6,346 nucleotides of DNA from Oscillospiraceae bacterium (GTDB taxonomy: Bacteria; Bacillota; Clostridia; Oscillospirales; Oscillospiraceae), in assembly GCA_017538775.1 (NCBI GenBank), contig JAFYIF010000094.1, positions 1-6,346 of the forward strand, written 5' to 3'. Of this stretch, positions 6,161 to 6,346 are shown piece by piece (within the stretch, counting starts at the first letter, position 1; each line of letters begins with the position of its first letter). The notes beneath the pieces were generated by a model. The model had not been told where the DNA came from and ran no database searches. It saw only the letters and a list, made by a program, of their open reading frames with translations. Position numbers and translations under genes: made by a program.

Positions 6161-6186
6161 CGCGCCGGGCATCAACGCCCGGCGCG
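6161..6186. promoter_or_regulatory. Strong GC hairpin in the 5' leader of the S-component gene
   Basis: CGCGCCGGGC (6161-6170) pairs perfectly over 10 bp with GCCCGGCGCG (6177-6186), loop ATCAAC. On the + strand it would form within a few bases of the predicted 5' end and could stabilise the mRNA. It leaves the ribosome site (6193-6198) free. No T-run follows on the + strand. On the minus strand it is followed by G and seven Ts, which is a textbook terminator for antisense transcription, although no minus-strand gene is seen. Which role is real cannot be settled from sequence. Confidence 0.7.
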
Positions 6187-6208
6187 AACCGAAAGGGGAC
6201 ACGTTTCC

Positions 6209-6346
6209 ATGCATCAATCCGTCCGCAAGCTGACGCTTTCCGCCATGTTCCTGGCTCTGGGGCTGGTGCTGCCCTTCCTCACCGGGCAGATCAAAGAGAT
6301 CGGCAGTATGCTTTTGCCCATGCACATCCCGGTGCTGCTCTGCGGC
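6209..6346 (+). CDS. ECF transporter S component, N-terminal part (cut by window end)
   Basis: Only the first 46 codons are present; the frame is open to the last base. The peptide begins MHQSVRKLTLSAMFLALGL and continues with VLPFLTGQIKEIGSMLLPMH, then IPVLLCG. The ALGLVLPFLTGQI and MLLPMHIPVLLCG strings are characteristic of small substrate-binding S components of energy-coupling-factor importers in Clostridia. These membrane proteins capture a vitamin or similar micronutrient and work with a shared EcfA/EcfA'/EcfT module. ATG 6209 is preceded by AAGGGG (6193-6198) at 10 nt spacing. The substrate is not recognisable from this fragment, and no known riboswitch is evident in the short leader. 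Confidence 0.85.
   Translation, partial: MHQSVRKLTLSAMFLALGLVLPFLTGQIKEIGSMLLPMHIPVLLCG

Noticed and set aside
1..6346. CRISPR array, tRNA, rRNA, transposase, phage or defence gene
   Set aside because: I saw no regularly spaced direct repeats, no tRNA-like cloverleaf and no such protein family. All coding space is explained by transport genes.

Overview
This GC-rich window carries six genes, all on the + strand and close together. Protein families, codon choice and intergenic palindromes suggest a Gram-positive anaerobe of the Clostridia, most likely Oscillospiraceae-like. That placement is inference from style, because no rRNA or marker gene is present. Long open frames on the minus strand are shadows caused by the high-GC codon pattern.

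Layout. Positions 1-119 are non-coding and hairpin-rich, ending in a T-run that probably terminates an upstream gene. A clear promoter (133-161) then drives a two-gene ABC exporter module: an EcsA-like ATPase (213-920) and, one base later, a large polytopic permease (921-2519). The permease looks like two related halves joined in tandem. A 474-base gap follows (2520-2993). It holds several perfect palindromes of the kind dispersed between genes in gut Clostridia, and near its end a near-consensus promoter (2875-2903).

That promoter serves a CUT1-type carbohydrate importer. It consists of a lipoprotein substrate-binding protein (2994-4280), a MalF-type permease with a TTG start (4358-5254) and a MalG-type permease (5254-6114). 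A 12-bp hairpin lies between the binding protein and the permeases, and the two permease genes overlap by one base. There is no ATPase, glycosidase or regulator beside them, so the importer probably uses a shared MsmK/UgpC-type ATPase encoded elsewhere. The sugar cannot be deduced.

A third promoter (6123-6151) starts 9 bases after the last permease stop. It leads through an A-tract and a strong 10-bp hairpin into the first 46 codons of an ECF-transporter S component (6209 to the window edge), which imports a vitamin or similar micronutrient.

The window is therefore three separate membrane-transport units (one exporter, one sugar importer, one micronutrient importer), each with its own sigma-A type promoter with a 17-nt spacer. 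I found no previously undescribed system. The points worth a second look are the RNA hairpins at operon junctions, the palindromic repeats, the orphan importer and the duplicated exporter permease.
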